Shown piece after piece: positions 45,375-54,762 of a DNA stretch of 64,000 bases. A program made the position numbers and the translations under genes. This DNA is from Afifella aestuarii. GTDB taxonomy: Bacteria; Pseudomonadota; Alphaproteobacteria; Rhizobiales; Afifellaceae. How positions within the stretch are numbered: the stretch's first letter is position 1; the number at the start of each line of letters is the position of its first letter. The DNA is taken from positions 744,001-808,000 of the forward strand of contig NZ_SAUF01000005.1 in the NCBI RefSeq assembly GCF_004023665.1. The letters run 5' to 3'. The notes beneath the pieces are model-generated. The model searched no databases. It had not been told where the DNA came from and saw only the letters and a list, made by a program, of their open reading frames with translations.

Positions 45375-46424
45375 ATGCCCGCTGCCATCACACCGTCCGT
45401 GCTGGAAACGATCGGCAACACACCCCTTTTGCGGCTGCGACACGCATCGGAGATGACCGGCTGCGAAATCCTTGCCAAAGCCGAGTTTCTCAACCCAGGC
45501 CAGTCGGTCAAAGACCGCGCCGCCCTTGGCATCATCCGCGATGCGGAAAAGCGTGGATTGTTGCAGCCGGGCGGGACCATTGTCGAAGGGACAGCCGGCA
45601 ATACGGGCATCGGGCTCGCTCTCGTTGCGAAAGCGCTTGGCTACCGGGCCGTCATTGTCATCCCGCAAACGCAGTCTGAGGAGAAAAAGCAGGCCCTTCG
45701 TCTGCATGGCGCGCGCCTGCTCGAGGTCCCTGCCGTGCCTTACCGCAACCCCAACAACTACATTAAAGTGTCGGGGCGACTTGCCGAGAGGCTCGCCGCA
45801 GAGGAACCCAACGGAGCGATTTGGGCCAATCAGTTCGACAACACCGCAAACCGCAACGCCCATATCGAGACGACGGGTCCGGAAATCTGGCGGCAGACGG
45901 ATGGCAAGCTCGACGGCTTTATCTGTGCCGTCGGCACGGGTGGCACACTCGCCGGATGCGGCATGGCGCTGAAAGAACGGGACCGTTCGATCAAGATCGG
46001 GCTCGCCGATCCCGACGGCGCAGCCTTGTTCAATTACTATGCCCATGGCGAGCTCAAATCCTCCGGCTCATCCATCACGGAGGGCATCGGCCAGGGGCGG
46101 ATCACGGCCAACCTCGAAGGTGCTGCCGTCGACATGCCGTTCAACATTCCCGATTCGGAAGCGATGAGCGTCCTCTTCGACCTCGTCGAGAAGGAAGGGT
46201 TGTGCCTGGGTGGTTCGTCGGGGATCAATGTCGCGGGAGCCATCCGCATGGCCCGCGAGCTGGGTCCGGGCCACCGTATCGTGACCATTCTGTGCGACCA
46301 TGGCGCACGTTACGCCACGAAATTGTTCAATCCCGACTTCCTGCGCGCTAAGAACCTGCCTGTGCCGACCTGGCTGTCGCAGCCGCCGGCGATCGATATT
46401 CCATTCGAGGAGGTGCCCGAGTGA
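45375..46424 (+). CDS. cysK: Cysteine synthase A
   Basis: PLP enzyme of 349 aa that makes cysteine from O-acetylserine and sulfide. The PLP lysine is in NPGQSVKDRAALG (about K47); the substrate loop is EGTAGNTGIG and the phosphate-binding loop is GTGGTLAG. AGGAG lies 8 nt before the ATG. The C-terminal ~20 residues extend beyond short CysK forms, as in Rhizobiales. The alaX start overlaps its stop. Confidence 0.94.
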   Translation: MPAAITPSVLETIGNTPLLRLRHASEMTGCEILAKAEFLNPGQSVKDRAALGIIRDAEKRGLLQPGGTIVEGTAGNTGIGLALVAKALGYRAVIVIPQTQSEEKKQALRLHGARLLEVPAVPYRNPNNYIKVSGRLAERLAAEEPNGAIWANQFDNTANRNAHIETTGPEIWRQTDGKLDGFICAVGTGGTLAGCGMALKERDRSIKIGLADPDGAALFNYYAHGELKSSGSSITEGIGQGRITANLEGAAVDMPFNIPDSEAMSVLFDLVEKEGLCLGGSSGINVAGAIRMARELGPGHRIVTILCDHGARYATKLFNPDFLRAKNLPVPTWLSQPPAIDIPFEEVPE

Positions 46425-47152
46425 GTGGGCCGACTGAACTTCTCTTTCGCAGCGATGCCTATCTGAAGGAATGCGAGGCGGAGGTCGTCGCCATCAACGA
46501 TCGTGGCGGCGTCATCCTGGATAAGACCGTTTTCTACGCCACCGGTGGTGGCCAACCGGGCGACACCGGACGCCTTCTCTTCGCCGACGGAGAGGTCGCG
46601 ATCGGCGCCACCGTCTATGGCGAAGACAAATCTGAGATCGTGCATGTGCCGGCTGGCGAGACAAAGCTCCCTTCAGTGGGCGAGCATGTGAAACTCCTCG
46701 TCGACTGGGACCGACGTCACGCGCATATGCGCATGCACACCGCCCTGCATCTCCTCTGCTCGCTGATCGCCTTCCCTGTGACCGGAGGATCGATCGGCGC
46801 GGCGGAAAGCCGGCTCGATTTCGATATCGCCGAGGCGGATGCCATCGACAAAGACGCGCTGACCGATGCGCTCAACGAACTCGTGAAAGCTGACCACACC
46901 GTGACAACACGCTGGATTACGGACGAAGAACTCGCCGACAACCCGGACCTCGTTCGGACCATGAGCGTGAAGCCGCCGACCGGCTCCGGCAAGGTCCGGC
47001 TCGTAGCGATTGGCGCCGATGGTTCGGTCGATCTTCAGCCCTGTGGCGGCACCCATGTGCGCTCCACCGGAGAGATCGGCGCGCTCAAGATTGGCAAGAT
47101 CGAGAAGAAGGGCCGCCAGAACCGCCGAATCCGTTTGCAGCTGGCGAGCTGA
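46421..47152 (+). CDS. alaX: AlaX-type alanyl-tRNA editing protein
   Basis: Stand-alone trans-editing domain of 243 aa that hydrolyses mischarged Ser- or Gly-tRNA(Ala). Zinc/catalytic motif HTALHLL (HxxxH, about residue 107) and the C-terminal CGGTHVRSTGEIG (Cys/His pair) are present, so activity is expected. It starts at GTG 46421, overlapping the cysK stop (GTGA). Placed in a Cys/sulfur operon. Confidence 0.93.
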   Translation: MSGPTELLFRSDAYLKECEAEVVAINDRGGVILDKTVFYATGGGQPGDTGRLLFADGEVAIGATVYGEDKSEIVHVPAGETKLPSVGEHVKLLVDWDRRHAHMRMHTALHLLCSLIAFPVTGGSIGAAESRLDFDIAEADAIDKDALTDALNELVKADHTVTTRWITDEELADNPDLVRTMSVKPPTGSGKVRLVAIGADGSVDLQPCGGTHVRSTGEIGALKIGKIEKKGRQNRRIRLQLAS

Positions 47153-47154
47153 CG

Positions 47155-48003
47155 ATGGGCACCATGCTGGTCAGTCCCAAGTGGCTCAACGAGCACCTTG
47201 CGGACGAAAAGGTGAAAGTAATCGACGCCTCCTGGTACCTCCCCGCCCATGCGCGCGATGCCAAGGCGGAGTACGGGGCCGGACATATACCCGGTGCGGT
47301 CTATTTCGATATCGACCGGATCGCCGATCCCGACACCGACCTGCCGCACATGCTGCCGAGCCGCGAAGCTTTCGCAGAAGCGGCAGGAAAGCTCGGACTG
47401 TCGGATAAAGATACGATCATCGTCTACGACGGGATGGGCTGCTTCTCCGCGCCGCGCGTGTGGTGGACGCTCAAAATCTTCGGCGCCGCCGATGTGCGGC
47501 TCCTCGAGGGCGGCCTGCCGGCCTGGCGCGCGGCGGGACTGCCGCTGGAGACGGAAACACCCTCGCCTCCCGAAACAACCTTTAACGTCCGGTTCGACCG
47601 TGACGCGGTTGCCGATCTCGAGCGGGTGCGAAATGCGATCGCCAACAAGAATGCGCAGGTGGTCGATGCACGCCCCGCGCCGCGTTTCAGCGGCGAAGCG
47701 GCCGAACCGCGCCCCGGTCTCAAGAGCGGCCACATGCCAGGCTCTTTCAATCTGCCTTTCGGCGCGCTTTTCGCGGAAGACGGCAAAAGCCTGGCCGAAC
47801 CAGGCACCATCCGTCGACTTTTCGAGCAAGCCGGCGTCGACTGGCACAGACCCATCATCACATCCTGCGGCTCGGGCGTCACGGCCGCCGTCTTGAGCTT
47901 CGCGCTGGCCACTGCGGGCAAGCGGGATGTGGCCCTTTACGATGGTTCATGGGCGGAATGGGGCGGGAGAACCGATACGCCCATCGAACGGGGAAGCGAA
48001 TGA
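47155..48003 (+). CDS. sseA: 3-mercaptopyruvate sulfurtransferase
   Basis: Two-domain rhodanese of 282 aa. The inactive N-terminal domain is at 1-145; the active-site Cys is in SCGSGVTAAVLSFAL, and CGSGVTA is the loop typical of mercaptopyruvate (not thiosulfate) sulfurtransferases. It moves sulfane sulfur from 3-mercaptopyruvate in cysteine catabolism or sulfur delivery. It starts 2 nt after alaX; a second ATG 9 nt downstream is possible. Confidence 0.93.
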   Translation: MGTMLVSPKWLNEHLADEKVKVIDASWYLPAHARDAKAEYGAGHIPGAVYFDIDRIADPDTDLPHMLPSREAFAEAAGKLGLSDKDTIIVYDGMGCFSAPRVWWTLKIFGAADVRLLEGGLPAWRAAGLPLETETPSPPETTFNVRFDRDAVADLERVRNAIANKNAQVVDARPAPRFSGEAAEPRPGLKSGHMPGSFNLPFGALFAEDGKSLAEPGTIRRLFEQAGVDWHRPIITSCGSGVTAAVLSFALATAGKRDVALYDGSWAEWGGRTDTPIERGSE

Positions 48004-48560
48004 CGCGTCTGGTGCCGACGACCATCACGGATCTGCGGATGAGTGCGCCTCCGCGACACCTTCCCCCGCCCCCGGCCGGCATTCGCCTTGCGCTGATGCG
48101 TGCTGAAAACTGCCCCCTGCATTTCTACCGATATCTCTACGCCACGATTGGTCGGAGCTATCTCTGGGTCGAACGGCACGGGCTCGACGATGCGACCTTG
48201 GCCGAGCGCATCCACGGCGACGGTATCGAAGTCTGGGTTCTTTACGGGAATGGTGCACCGGCCGGCTTTTTCGAGCTCAACTTCGCCGACCCCACGACTG
48301 TCGACCTCGTCTATTTCGGTCTCATGCCCGACTGGAAGGGGCGCCGCATCGGGCCCTGGCTCCTCGGCACCGCCGTCAACGAAGCTTTTTCGCGCGGCGC
48401 GGAAGCGGTGACTGTGAATACCTGCACGATGGATCACCCGGCAGCCTTACCGCTTTACCAGCGCCTCGGATTTGAGGCCGTGGGCCGGCGGGAGCATCAG
48501 CTTCCGGTCCCGGAAGGCTTCAGCCTGCCGAGTCACGTCCCGCCCGCGAATTCACCGTAA
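48000..48560 (+). CDS. GNAT family N-acetyltransferase
   Basis: 186 aa acetyltransferase. Motif A (VYFGLMPDWKGRRIGPWLLGTAV, with the acetyl-CoA loop around the GRRIG segment) and a C-terminal LPLYQRLGFEAVGRRE are clear. ATG 48000 overlaps the sseA stop (ATGA); the longer open frame from 47949 lies inside sseA. Substrate unknown. Operon partner of cysK-alaX-sseA. Confidence 0.87.
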   Translation: MTRLVPTTITDLRMSAPPRHLPPPPAGIRLALMRAENCPLHFYRYLYATIGRSYLWVERHGLDDATLAERIHGDGIEVWVLYGNGAPAGFFELNFADPTTVDLVYFGLMPDWKGRRIGPWLLGTAVNEAFSRGAEAVTVNTCTMDHPAALPLYQRLGFEAVGRREHQLPVPEGFSLPSHVPPANSP

Positions 48561-48729
48561 GAGGGAACAATTCGCCGTCGGCGGATTTAGGCGAAGCACG
48601 AGCCGGTAACTCGCCACTCTTTGTGACCGAACGGCAGAAACGAATGGGTCCGCCATCGCGGGCCCATTTTCTTTGCGACCCATCTTCCGTAGGCGCTCGC
48701 AGCGGACCCGGTCTCCGACGAAGACACGG

Positions 48730-49161
48730 TCACGAGGCGCGGCCCCCGTCCGGTCTGACGTTCCATCGCGTCGGCAACGCTTCCATGGACGAGATTTCCG
48801 ATATCGTCGCGTTGCCGAGACCCCACCCGGCTCGGAACGCGACCAGTTCGCCGACCGACTGCGAGGTTCCGGCAAGCGCGGAGAACCCGACGATGAGAAG
48901 TGCCCCCACCATCAACGTCTTGCGACGGTCCAACCGGCTGGAAACGAAACCTGTGACCAGCATCATCACCGAGGTGACGAAAAAGTAGCTGGTAAACAGT
49001 AGCGATACCTGACTGGGGGATGCGTTGAGCCCCGCTGCGATCGAGGTGAGGATCGGATCGACCAGACCGATCGACATGAAGCCAACGACACAGGCGAAAG
49101 CGGTCGCCCAAACGGCTTTTGGCTGATCCATAAAATGGGGAGATGCGGAAGTGGCGGACAT
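48730..49161 (-). pseudogene. Truncated MFS transporter (N-terminal part only)
   Basis: Starting ATG 49161, the first ~108 residues read as a normal major facilitator N-terminus: four helices and the loop motif FVSSRLDRRKTLMVGALL. After the conserved RAGWGLGNA the protein turns into a short non-homologous tail of ~25 residues and stops. MFS proteins need 12 helices (~400 aa), and no remaining half is found downstream in any frame up to sseA-GNAT. I read this as a deletion remnant of an efflux gene divergent from its MarR regulator. Confidence 0.75.
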
Positions 49162-49186
49162 GCGGATCCTGAACGTCAAAAACAGG

Positions 49187-49245
49187 TGTATGATACAGGC
49201 ATATGCTCGGCCCGCACCCAAGAATAAGCTGTATAATACAGGTAT
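49187..49245. promoter_or_regulatory. MarR-type operator pair between MFS remnant and marR
   Basis: The 16-mer TGTATRATACAGGYAT occurs twice, at 49187-49202 and 49230-49245, 43 bp apart. Each contains a palindrome (TGTATGATACA; CTGTATAATACAG). This fits binding of a MarR dimer to both divergent promoters, repressing itself and the transporter gene. Confidence 0.6.
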
Positions 49246-49278
49246 TTTGATAAGGCCGCGCACGAGCGGGAGGCCGGC

Positions 49279-49809
49279 ATGACGGACACGACGGCGGTGA
49301 TCGAAAAGCTGGAACGCGAACTGGCGTTCTTTGCGCGAAGGCTGGAGGCGGTCCACCGCAAACGCGGCTATCCCCTTGAGCGTGCCCACTATCTTCTGCT
49401 GCTGCAATTGCGCGAAGGCCCCGCCAGCGTCACCGACCTCGCCCACCACCTCGACCTCGACGATTCAACCGTCACGAGGCAGATCGCCGCCATGCAGCGG
49501 CGGCGCCTGATCCGCCGCGTCAAAAATCCGGCCGACGGACGCAGCACCCTGATCGAGCGCACGCGTCTCGGCGCCGAGAGCGCCGAGACGATGCGCCTGG
49601 CAAGGCTTGGACGCATCGAGACGCTGTTTGGCGCCTGGAAGCAGGCCGATCGAGACAAGTTCGCGCAGATGCTCGCGCAGGTGAATCTTGCCCTATCGGA
49701 CTCGCTCAAGGAGCTGACGGAAGAACTTCCCTCCCCGTCCCCGCAGCAACCCAGGCCGGCACGTCCCAAGTCGGCGCGGCAACCAAAGTCGAAGCCTCAG
49801 AAAAAGTGA
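49279..49809 (+). CDS. MarR family transcriptional regulator
   Basis: 176 aa winged-helix regulator. DNA-binding helices and wing: VTDLAHHLDLDDSTVTRQIAAM and NPADGRSTLIERT. The C-terminal ~25 residues are a Pro/Lys/Arg-rich tail (PRPARPKSARQPKSKPQKK), unusual for MarR. Divergent from the truncated MFS gene, with two palindromic repeats in between, so autoregulation and control of the former efflux gene are likely. Confidence 0.88.
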   Translation: MTDTTAVIEKLERELAFFARRLEAVHRKRGYPLERAHYLLLLQLREGPASVTDLAHHLDLDDSTVTRQIAAMQRRRLIRRVKNPADGRSTLIERTRLGAESAETMRLARLGRIETLFGAWKQADRDKFAQMLAQVNLALSDSLKELTEELPSPSPQQPRPARPKSARQPKSKPQKK

Positions 49810-49812
49810 CTA

Positions 49813-51000
49813 TCACCCACTCGGAGAGCTCGCTTCATCGGCGTCATCCGGCTCCTCGACGGTTCGCCGGGGATCGCCGGAGAGAAACTCGGCCACGGCC
49901 CCGAGACTCGGGATATTCGTCGCGAAGATCTTGATCGCCACGAGAAGCGGCACGGCCATGAACATGCCGACGAAACCCCACAGCCAGCCCCAGAAGGCGA
50001 TCGACAGGAAAACCGCCACAGGGTTCATTTCAAGCCGCCGTCCGACCACCATCGGCGTGATGAAATTGCCTTCCATGGCGGTGAAGAAGAGATAGACGAG
50101 CGGCGGATAGAAAGCCTCGCCGAGGGTCGGAAACGTGACGATGCCGACCACGGCCGAAAGCGCGATGCCCATCATCGACCCGACATAGGGGATGAAATTC
50201 AGCAACGTCGCCAGGATGCCCCAAAGCACGGGATTGGGCATGCCGATGACCCACATGCCCGAGCCGATCGCGATGCCCAGCATCGTGTTGATGAAGGTGA
50301 CAGTGAAAAGATAGCGAGAAAGCTCGCGCTCAATGTCGTGCGCAATCCGCAAGGCTCGCTTCTTGTCACTGAGCGACGGCATCGAACGCACGAGCTTGAC
50401 GTAGAAGAGCTCCGAATACGCAAGCAGGAAAAAGAGCAGTACGAGGCAAAGGAGAACGCGCGCCAGGATATCGGGTGTGCTGGTCGCGACATCCGACAAG
50501 AGCCCCGGCTCCCGCAGCACCACCTCCTGTGCCGCTCCGGGCGCTGGCCCCCCTTTGCCGGTGGTGAACTTATCCACCTCTTTGGATGCGCGCTGCAGCT
50601 GCTCGACGGAACCACGCAGATAGCCGACTTTTCGCTCCATCTCCCGCGCAATGCTGGGCGCGCGATCGACCCACTCGCCGATCGGATCGCTCAGGATGTA
50701 GGAGCCGCCGACGAGCATGATGAAGGTTGAGGAGACGAGAAGCGCCCCCGTCACCCATTCCGCGATTCCCCGCCGCGAAAAGAAACGCACCACGGGGCTC
50801 AAGACGAGCGCAAACAGGAACGCCAGCACGACCGGCAGGAAGAACCCCTTCGCCAGATAGAGCGAGCCGATTAGAGCGATCAAAAACAGACCCGTAAGGG
50901 GCCAGGACGCGCGTTGGCGCTGCGGCTCAAGCGGCGTGTCGGCTTGCTGAGAGGTCGCCTCCGAGGGACGGTCGTCAGCTTCGGAATCGGTTGAAGTCAT
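49813..51000 (-). CDS. AI-2E family transporter (PerM-like permease)
   Basis: 395 aa membrane protein with the typical seven or eight helices and a large periplasmic insert (about residues 120-180). Family signature: LLNFIPYVGSMMGIALSAVVG and a C-terminal RLEMNPVAVFLSIAFWGWLWGF. Substrates for this family range from autoinducer-2 to Na+/H+ and are not predictable. The N-terminal 30 residues are polar and variable. Confidence 0.88.
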   Translation of the reverse strand: MTSTDSEADDRPSEATSQQADTPLEPQRQRASWPLTGLFLIALIGSLYLAKGFFLPVVLAFLFALVLSPVVRFFSRRGIAEWVTGALLVSSTFIMLVGGSYILSDPIGEWVDRAPSIAREMERKVGYLRGSVEQLQRASKEVDKFTTGKGGPAPGAAQEVVLREPGLLSDVATSTPDILARVLLCLVLLFFLLAYSELFYVKLVRSMPSLSDKKRALRIAHDIERELSRYLFTVTFINTMLGIAIGSGMWVIGMPNPVLWGILATLLNFIPYVGSMMGIALSAVVGIVTFPTLGEAFYPPLVYLFFTAMEGNFITPMVVGRRLEMNPVAVFLSIAFWGWLWGFVGMFMAVPLLVAIKIFATNIPSLGAVAEFLSGDPRRTVEEPDDADEASSPSG

Positions 51001-51147
51001 GGGCCTGGCGGGTGTCTGCTACCCGCTTCAAACGCCCTGCGAAGTCCGCAGTTCCGCCATAATCGCAAGCAGTTTGAATAGCTTCCTACCGGTCTCAGCG
51101 CCTGACGAAGCAACTCCCCGCCCTCTGCGCTTCCAACCCGCACAAGC

Positions 51148-51238
51148 GGCAGGCTGAAGACAGCCGGCAGCGGCTCAGCCACCGAAGGCTTCGACGTGAT
51201 CGAGCCGCTGCCGGCCTGCCTGAAAACCCAGCCTGCCC
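51148..51238 (-). terminator. Large nested inverted repeat after aapP
   Basis: 14-bp perfect arms GCCGGCAGCGGCTC (51163-51176) and GAGCCGCTGCCGGC (51202-51215) are flanked by outer 9-bp arms GGCAGGCTG/CAGCCTGCC (51148-51156; 51230-51238). It starts ~6 nt downstream of the aapP stop on the minus strand. No U tract, but the position fits a stabilising or terminating structure at the end of the aap transcript. Confidence 0.5.
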
Positions 51239-51243
51239 GTCGA

Positions 51244-52053
51244 TCAATGCAGAATCTGCGAGAGGAAGAGCTTGGTGCGGTCGTGCTGCGGGTTCGTGAA
51301 GAACTGCTCGGGTTCGTTCTGCTCCACGATCTGACCGGCATCCATAAAGATGACCCGGTTCGCCACCTGCCGCGCAAAGCCCATCTCGTGCGTGACGACG
51401 AGCATGGTCATGCCGGATTTGGCGAGATCGACCATCACGTCGAGCACCTCTTTGATCATCTCCGGATCGAGCGCGGAGGTCGGCTCGTCGAAGAGCATGA
51501 TGCGCGGGTTCATGCACAAAGCGCGGGCGATCGCCACACGCTGCTGCTGGCCACCCGAAAGCTGTCCCGGATATTTGTTGGCCTGCTCGGGGATTTTCAC
51601 CCGCTCCAGGTAATGCATCGCCGCCTCTTCGGCCTCGCGCTTGGGCATCTTGCGCACCCAGATCGGCGCCAGCGTGCAATTCTCCAGGATCGTGAGATGC
51701 GGGAAGAGATTGAAGTGCTGGAACACCATGCCGACCTCGCGACGAATCTCGTCAATCTTCTTCAGGTCGTTGGTGAGCTCGATCCCATCGACGATGATGT
51801 CGCCCTTCTGATGCTCTTCGAGCCGATTGATGCAGCGGATCATCGTCGACTTGCCCGAGCCCGACGGCCCGCACACCACGATACGCTCGCCGCGACGCAC
51901 ATTCAGATTGATGTCGCGCAACACATGGAACTCGCCGAACCATTTGTTGACGCCGCGCATCTCCACGGCAGGACCGGCGTTCGTATCCATCATGTCGGCC
52001 GCACCGTTCTCTTCCGTGGAGACGGGGGCACTGGTCTCGGTTTCACTCATCAA
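51244..52053 (-). CDS. aapP: General amino-acid ABC transporter ATPase AapP
   Basis: 269 aa. Walker [22 protein letters not shown]-type, signature [16 protein letters not shown], Walker [16 protein letters not shown], switch His [10 protein letters not shown]-like. It energises uptake of many L-amino acids with AapQ/M and the binding protein AapJ. The N-terminal ~25 residues form a polar extension before the ABC domain ([14 protein letters not shown]). 9 bp after aapM. Confidence 0.94.
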   Translation of the reverse strand: MMSETETSAPVSTEENGAADMMDTNAGPAVEMRGVNKWFGEFHVLRDINLNVRRGERIVVCGPSGSGKSTMIRCINRLEEHQKGDIIVDGIELTNDLKKIDEIRREVGMVFQHFNLFPHLTILENCTLAPIWVRKMPKREAEEAAMHYLERVKIPEQANKYPGQLSGGQQQRVAIARALCMNPRIMLFDEPTSALDPEMIKEVLDVMVDLAKSGMTMLVVTHEMGFARQVANRVIFMDAGQIVEQNEPEQFFTNPQHDRTKLFLSQILH

Positions 52054-52062
52054 AGGGGGCTC

Positions 52063-53448
52063 CTAACGCGCATGGCCGGTGCGAAGACGGTTTTCGGTGA
52101 AGATCGAATACCGCGACATGGAAAAACAGAAAATCCAGTAGACGCAGGCCGCAAAGAAGTAGGCGGTCGTCGCCTGAACCGGCGTCGACCAGCTGGGGTC
52201 GGTAAAGCTCGACTGGATCTGGCCGAGAAAATCGAACAGGCCGATGATCAAAACGAGCGTCGTGTCCTTGAACAGGCCGATGAAGGTGTTGACGATGCCC
52301 GGGATCACGAGGGTCAGCGCCTGCGGCAGAATGATGAGCCGCATTTTTTGCCAATAAGCAAGGCCAACCGCGTCCGCTCCCTCGTATTGCCCCTTCGGGA
52401 TCGCCTGCAGCCCCCCGCGGATGACCTCGGCCATATAGGCGGCGGAGAACAAGGCAACGCCGATCAGCGCACGCAGGAGTTTGTCGAAGGAAACACCTTC
52501 CGGCAAAAACAGCGGCAGCATCACCGAGGACATGAAAAGGACGGTGATCAAGGGCACGCCGCGCCAGAATTCGATAAAGACGACGCAGACGAAGCGCACG
52601 ATCGGCATGTCTGAGCGACGCCCGAGAGCGAGCACGACGCCAAGCGGCAAAGACGCGGCAATGCCGGTGATGGCAATGACCAGGGTGACAAGCAGCCCAC
52701 CCCAGATCGACGTCGGAACGAATTCAAGTCCGAGATCGAGGCTGAGCACGAAGATGACCGCGGCCAGCGCGAGCATCACCGTCAGGACGAGCTTCAGAAG
52801 TCCGCCGGCCGGGGCTCCAGTTCCCCTCGCCCACGCATAGCCGATCCCGAGCACGACCAGGGTCAAAAGCGCATATTCGATCCAGAAATCGAGGCCGCTG
52901 CCGAGCGGTGCGAGCTCCCGCCCGATCCCGATCATGCTCTCGAATTCCATGTGGCCGCCGGTCAAAAGCAGGAGTGCCGCGACTGGAAAGACGATCGCCA
53001 TATAGATCAGGTTCATGCTCTTGAAGGGCGCCGCCGGGATGAGGAGCGGCACGACGCCGAGAACGAAGAGAGCGAAGACGATGTTGACGCGCCAACGCTC
53101 CTCGACCGGATAGCGCCCATAGATGAACTGGGCAAAATAGTCTTTCACGTAAGGCCAGCAGGCCCCGAACCATCCATTCGGCTGGATGCCGCCCTGGTTG
53201 ATCGTAGTGCAGACGTCGCGGCTATCGCCGGACCACACGGCCTGCACCAAAGCGAAATCGATGAGAGGCGGCACGACGATCCAGATCACATAAAGCGCGA
53301 TCAGCGTCAGAAGCGCGTTCGACCAGCTCGAAAAGAGATTCTTGCGCAGCCAGCCCAGGGGTCCGCTTTCGCGGTGCGGCGGCGGAGACTGAGACAGCAT
53401 CTCGTCGCGGACATAAACGAGATCGGTTTCGGATTGGATATCGGACAT
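52063..53448 (-). CDS. aapM: General amino-acid ABC transporter permease AapM
   Basis: 461 aa permease of the HisM/GltK kind, longer than usual as in rhizobial Aap systems, which carry extra N-terminal helices. The EAA loop ADAVGLAYWQKMRLIILPQAL (about residue 365) contacts AapP. ATG 53448 lies 3 nt after the aapQ stop. Partner of AapQ. Confidence 0.93.
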   Translation of the reverse strand: MSDIQSETDLVYVRDEMLSQSPPPHRESGPLGWLRKNLFSSWSNALLTLIALYVIWIVVPPLIDFALVQAVWSGDSRDVCTTINQGGIQPNGWFGACWPYVKDYFAQFIYGRYPVEERWRVNIVFALFVLGVVPLLIPAAPFKSMNLIYMAIVFPVAALLLLTGGHMEFESMIGIGRELAPLGSGLDFWIEYALLTLVVLGIGYAWARGTGAPAGGLLKLVLTVMLALAAVIFVLSLDLGLEFVPTSIWGGLLVTLVIAITGIAASLPLGVVLALGRRSDMPIVRFVCVVFIEFWRGVPLITVLFMSSVMLPLFLPEGVSFDKLLRALIGVALFSAAYMAEVIRGGLQAIPKGQYEGADAVGLAYWQKMRLIILPQALTLVIPGIVNTFIGLFKDTTLVLIIGLFDFLGQIQSSFTDPSWSTPVQATTAYFFAACVYWIFCFSMSRYSIFTENRLRTGHAR

Positions 53449-53451
53449 GGC

Positions 53452-54663
53452 TCAGCGCTCCACCAGCGCGACGCTGCGGTTGTACCAGTTCATGAAGAGC
53501 GAGGTGACAAGCGAGATCGTCAGATAGGTGGCCATGGTGATGAGGATGAACTCCACCGCGCGTCCCGTCTGGTTGAGCGCGGTCCCCGCGAAAACCGAAA
53601 CGAGGTCGGGATAGGCAATCGCGACGGCAAGCGAGGAGTTCTTCGTCAGATTGAGATACTGGCTTGTGAGCGGGGGTATGATCACGCGCATGGCTTGCGG
53701 GATAACCACAAGCCGCAAAGTGTGACCGGGCCGCAATCCGAGGGAGTAAGATGCCTCCGTCTGGCCATTCGGCACCGCAAGAATCCCCGCCCGCACGATC
53801 TCCGCAATAAAGGAGGCCGTGTAGAAGCTGAGCGCCATCAAAAGCCCGATGAATTCAGGGAAGACACGCAGACCACCGCGCGGACCGAAATTGCCCGGGG
53901 TCGGGTATTCTAGAGAGAATGGTGGATTGGCGAACGCGAAGCCGGCGACGAAATAGGCAACGAGCGGCAGCCCGATGATGAGCGCGAGGGCCACGCGGAA
54001 GAGCGGAAAGATCTGACCAGTGGCCATCTGTCGCCGTCTCGCCCAAGCGCGAAGAACAAAAGTTGCGACGATGCCTATTATGAAGGCAGCCGCCACGAGC
54101 GCAAAGCCTCGCCCGAGAACCGGATTGGGTGCGTACCAGCCGGCGATGTTGAGAAGCCCGAACGGTCCGAGATCGATCGCATCGCGCTTGGCCGGGAGGA
54201 GCCGCAGAACCGCAAAATACCAGATGAAGATCTGCAAAAGCAGCGGGATGTTCCGCAGAACCTCGATGTAGACATAGGCAGCCTTCGCCACGACCCAGTT
54301 CTTGGAAAGCCTGGAGATCCCGACGATAAAACCGATGATCGTGGCGAGGATCACGCCAATGAAAGAGACAAGCAGCGTGTTGAGCAGCCCGACGAAGTAG
54401 ACGCGGACGTAGGACGAGGTTTCCTGGTAGTCGATCAATGTCTGATTGATCTGGAAACCGGCCGAATCCCGCAGAATGCCGAAGCCGAAACCGATGCCTT
54501 GTGCCCGCAAATTGGCGGCGGTGTTGTGAATGATCCACCAGGCGAAACTGACGATGGCGACGATCAGGAGAACCTGAAAGATCACGCCACGTACTCGCTG
54601 GTCGTTGAGTGCAGAAAATCCACTCGAGCCTTTTCGGCTCGGCAATACGTCCTGAACAGCCAT
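53452..54663 (-). CDS. aapQ: General amino-acid ABC transporter permease AapQ
   Basis: 403 aa permease. First helix around IFQVLLIVAIVSFAWWI; EAA loop with SLGLRPGHTLRLVVIPQAMRV near residue 325. The frame is open to a TTG at 54723. I choose ATG 54663 (MAVQDVLPSRKG) because GAGGGGA precedes it; ATG 54687 is also possible. It follows a strong hairpin after aapJ. Confidence 0.92.
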   Translation of the reverse strand: MAVQDVLPSRKGSSGFSALNDQRVRGVIFQVLLIVAIVSFAWWIIHNTAANLRAQGIGFGFGILRDSAGFQINQTLIDYQETSSYVRVYFVGLLNTLLVSFIGVILATIIGFIVGISRLSKNWVVAKAAYVYIEVLRNIPLLLQIFIWYFAVLRLLPAKRDAIDLGPFGLLNIAGWYAPNPVLGRGFALVAAAFIIGIVATFVLRAWARRRQMATGQIFPLFRVALALIIGLPLVAYFVAGFAFANPPFSLEYPTPGNFGPRGGLRVFPEFIGLLMALSFYTASFIAEIVRAGILAVPNGQTEASYSLGLRPGHTLRLVVIPQAMRVIIPPLTSQYLNLTKNSSLAVAIAYPDLVSVFAGTALNQTGRAVEFILITMATYLTISLVTSLFMNWYNRSVALVER

Positions 54664-54724
54664 GTCCCCTCGGCTAGCAGGTTCCATGCCATCCCGGATC
54701 GTGAGCGCCCGGTTTGATGGCAAG

Positions 54725-54752
54725 GGGCCCGGCCGATCGCTCGGCCGGGCCC
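54725..54752 (-). promoter_or_regulatory. Strong 12-bp hairpin between aapJ and aapQ
   Basis: Perfect arms GGGCCCGGCCGA/TCGGCCGGGCCC with a 4-nt loop, 10 nt past the aapJ stop. Such intercistronic stems after binding-protein genes protect the upstream mRNA and partly terminate, giving more AapJ than permease. Confidence 0.7.
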
Positions 54753-54762
54753 ATGTTTATTC

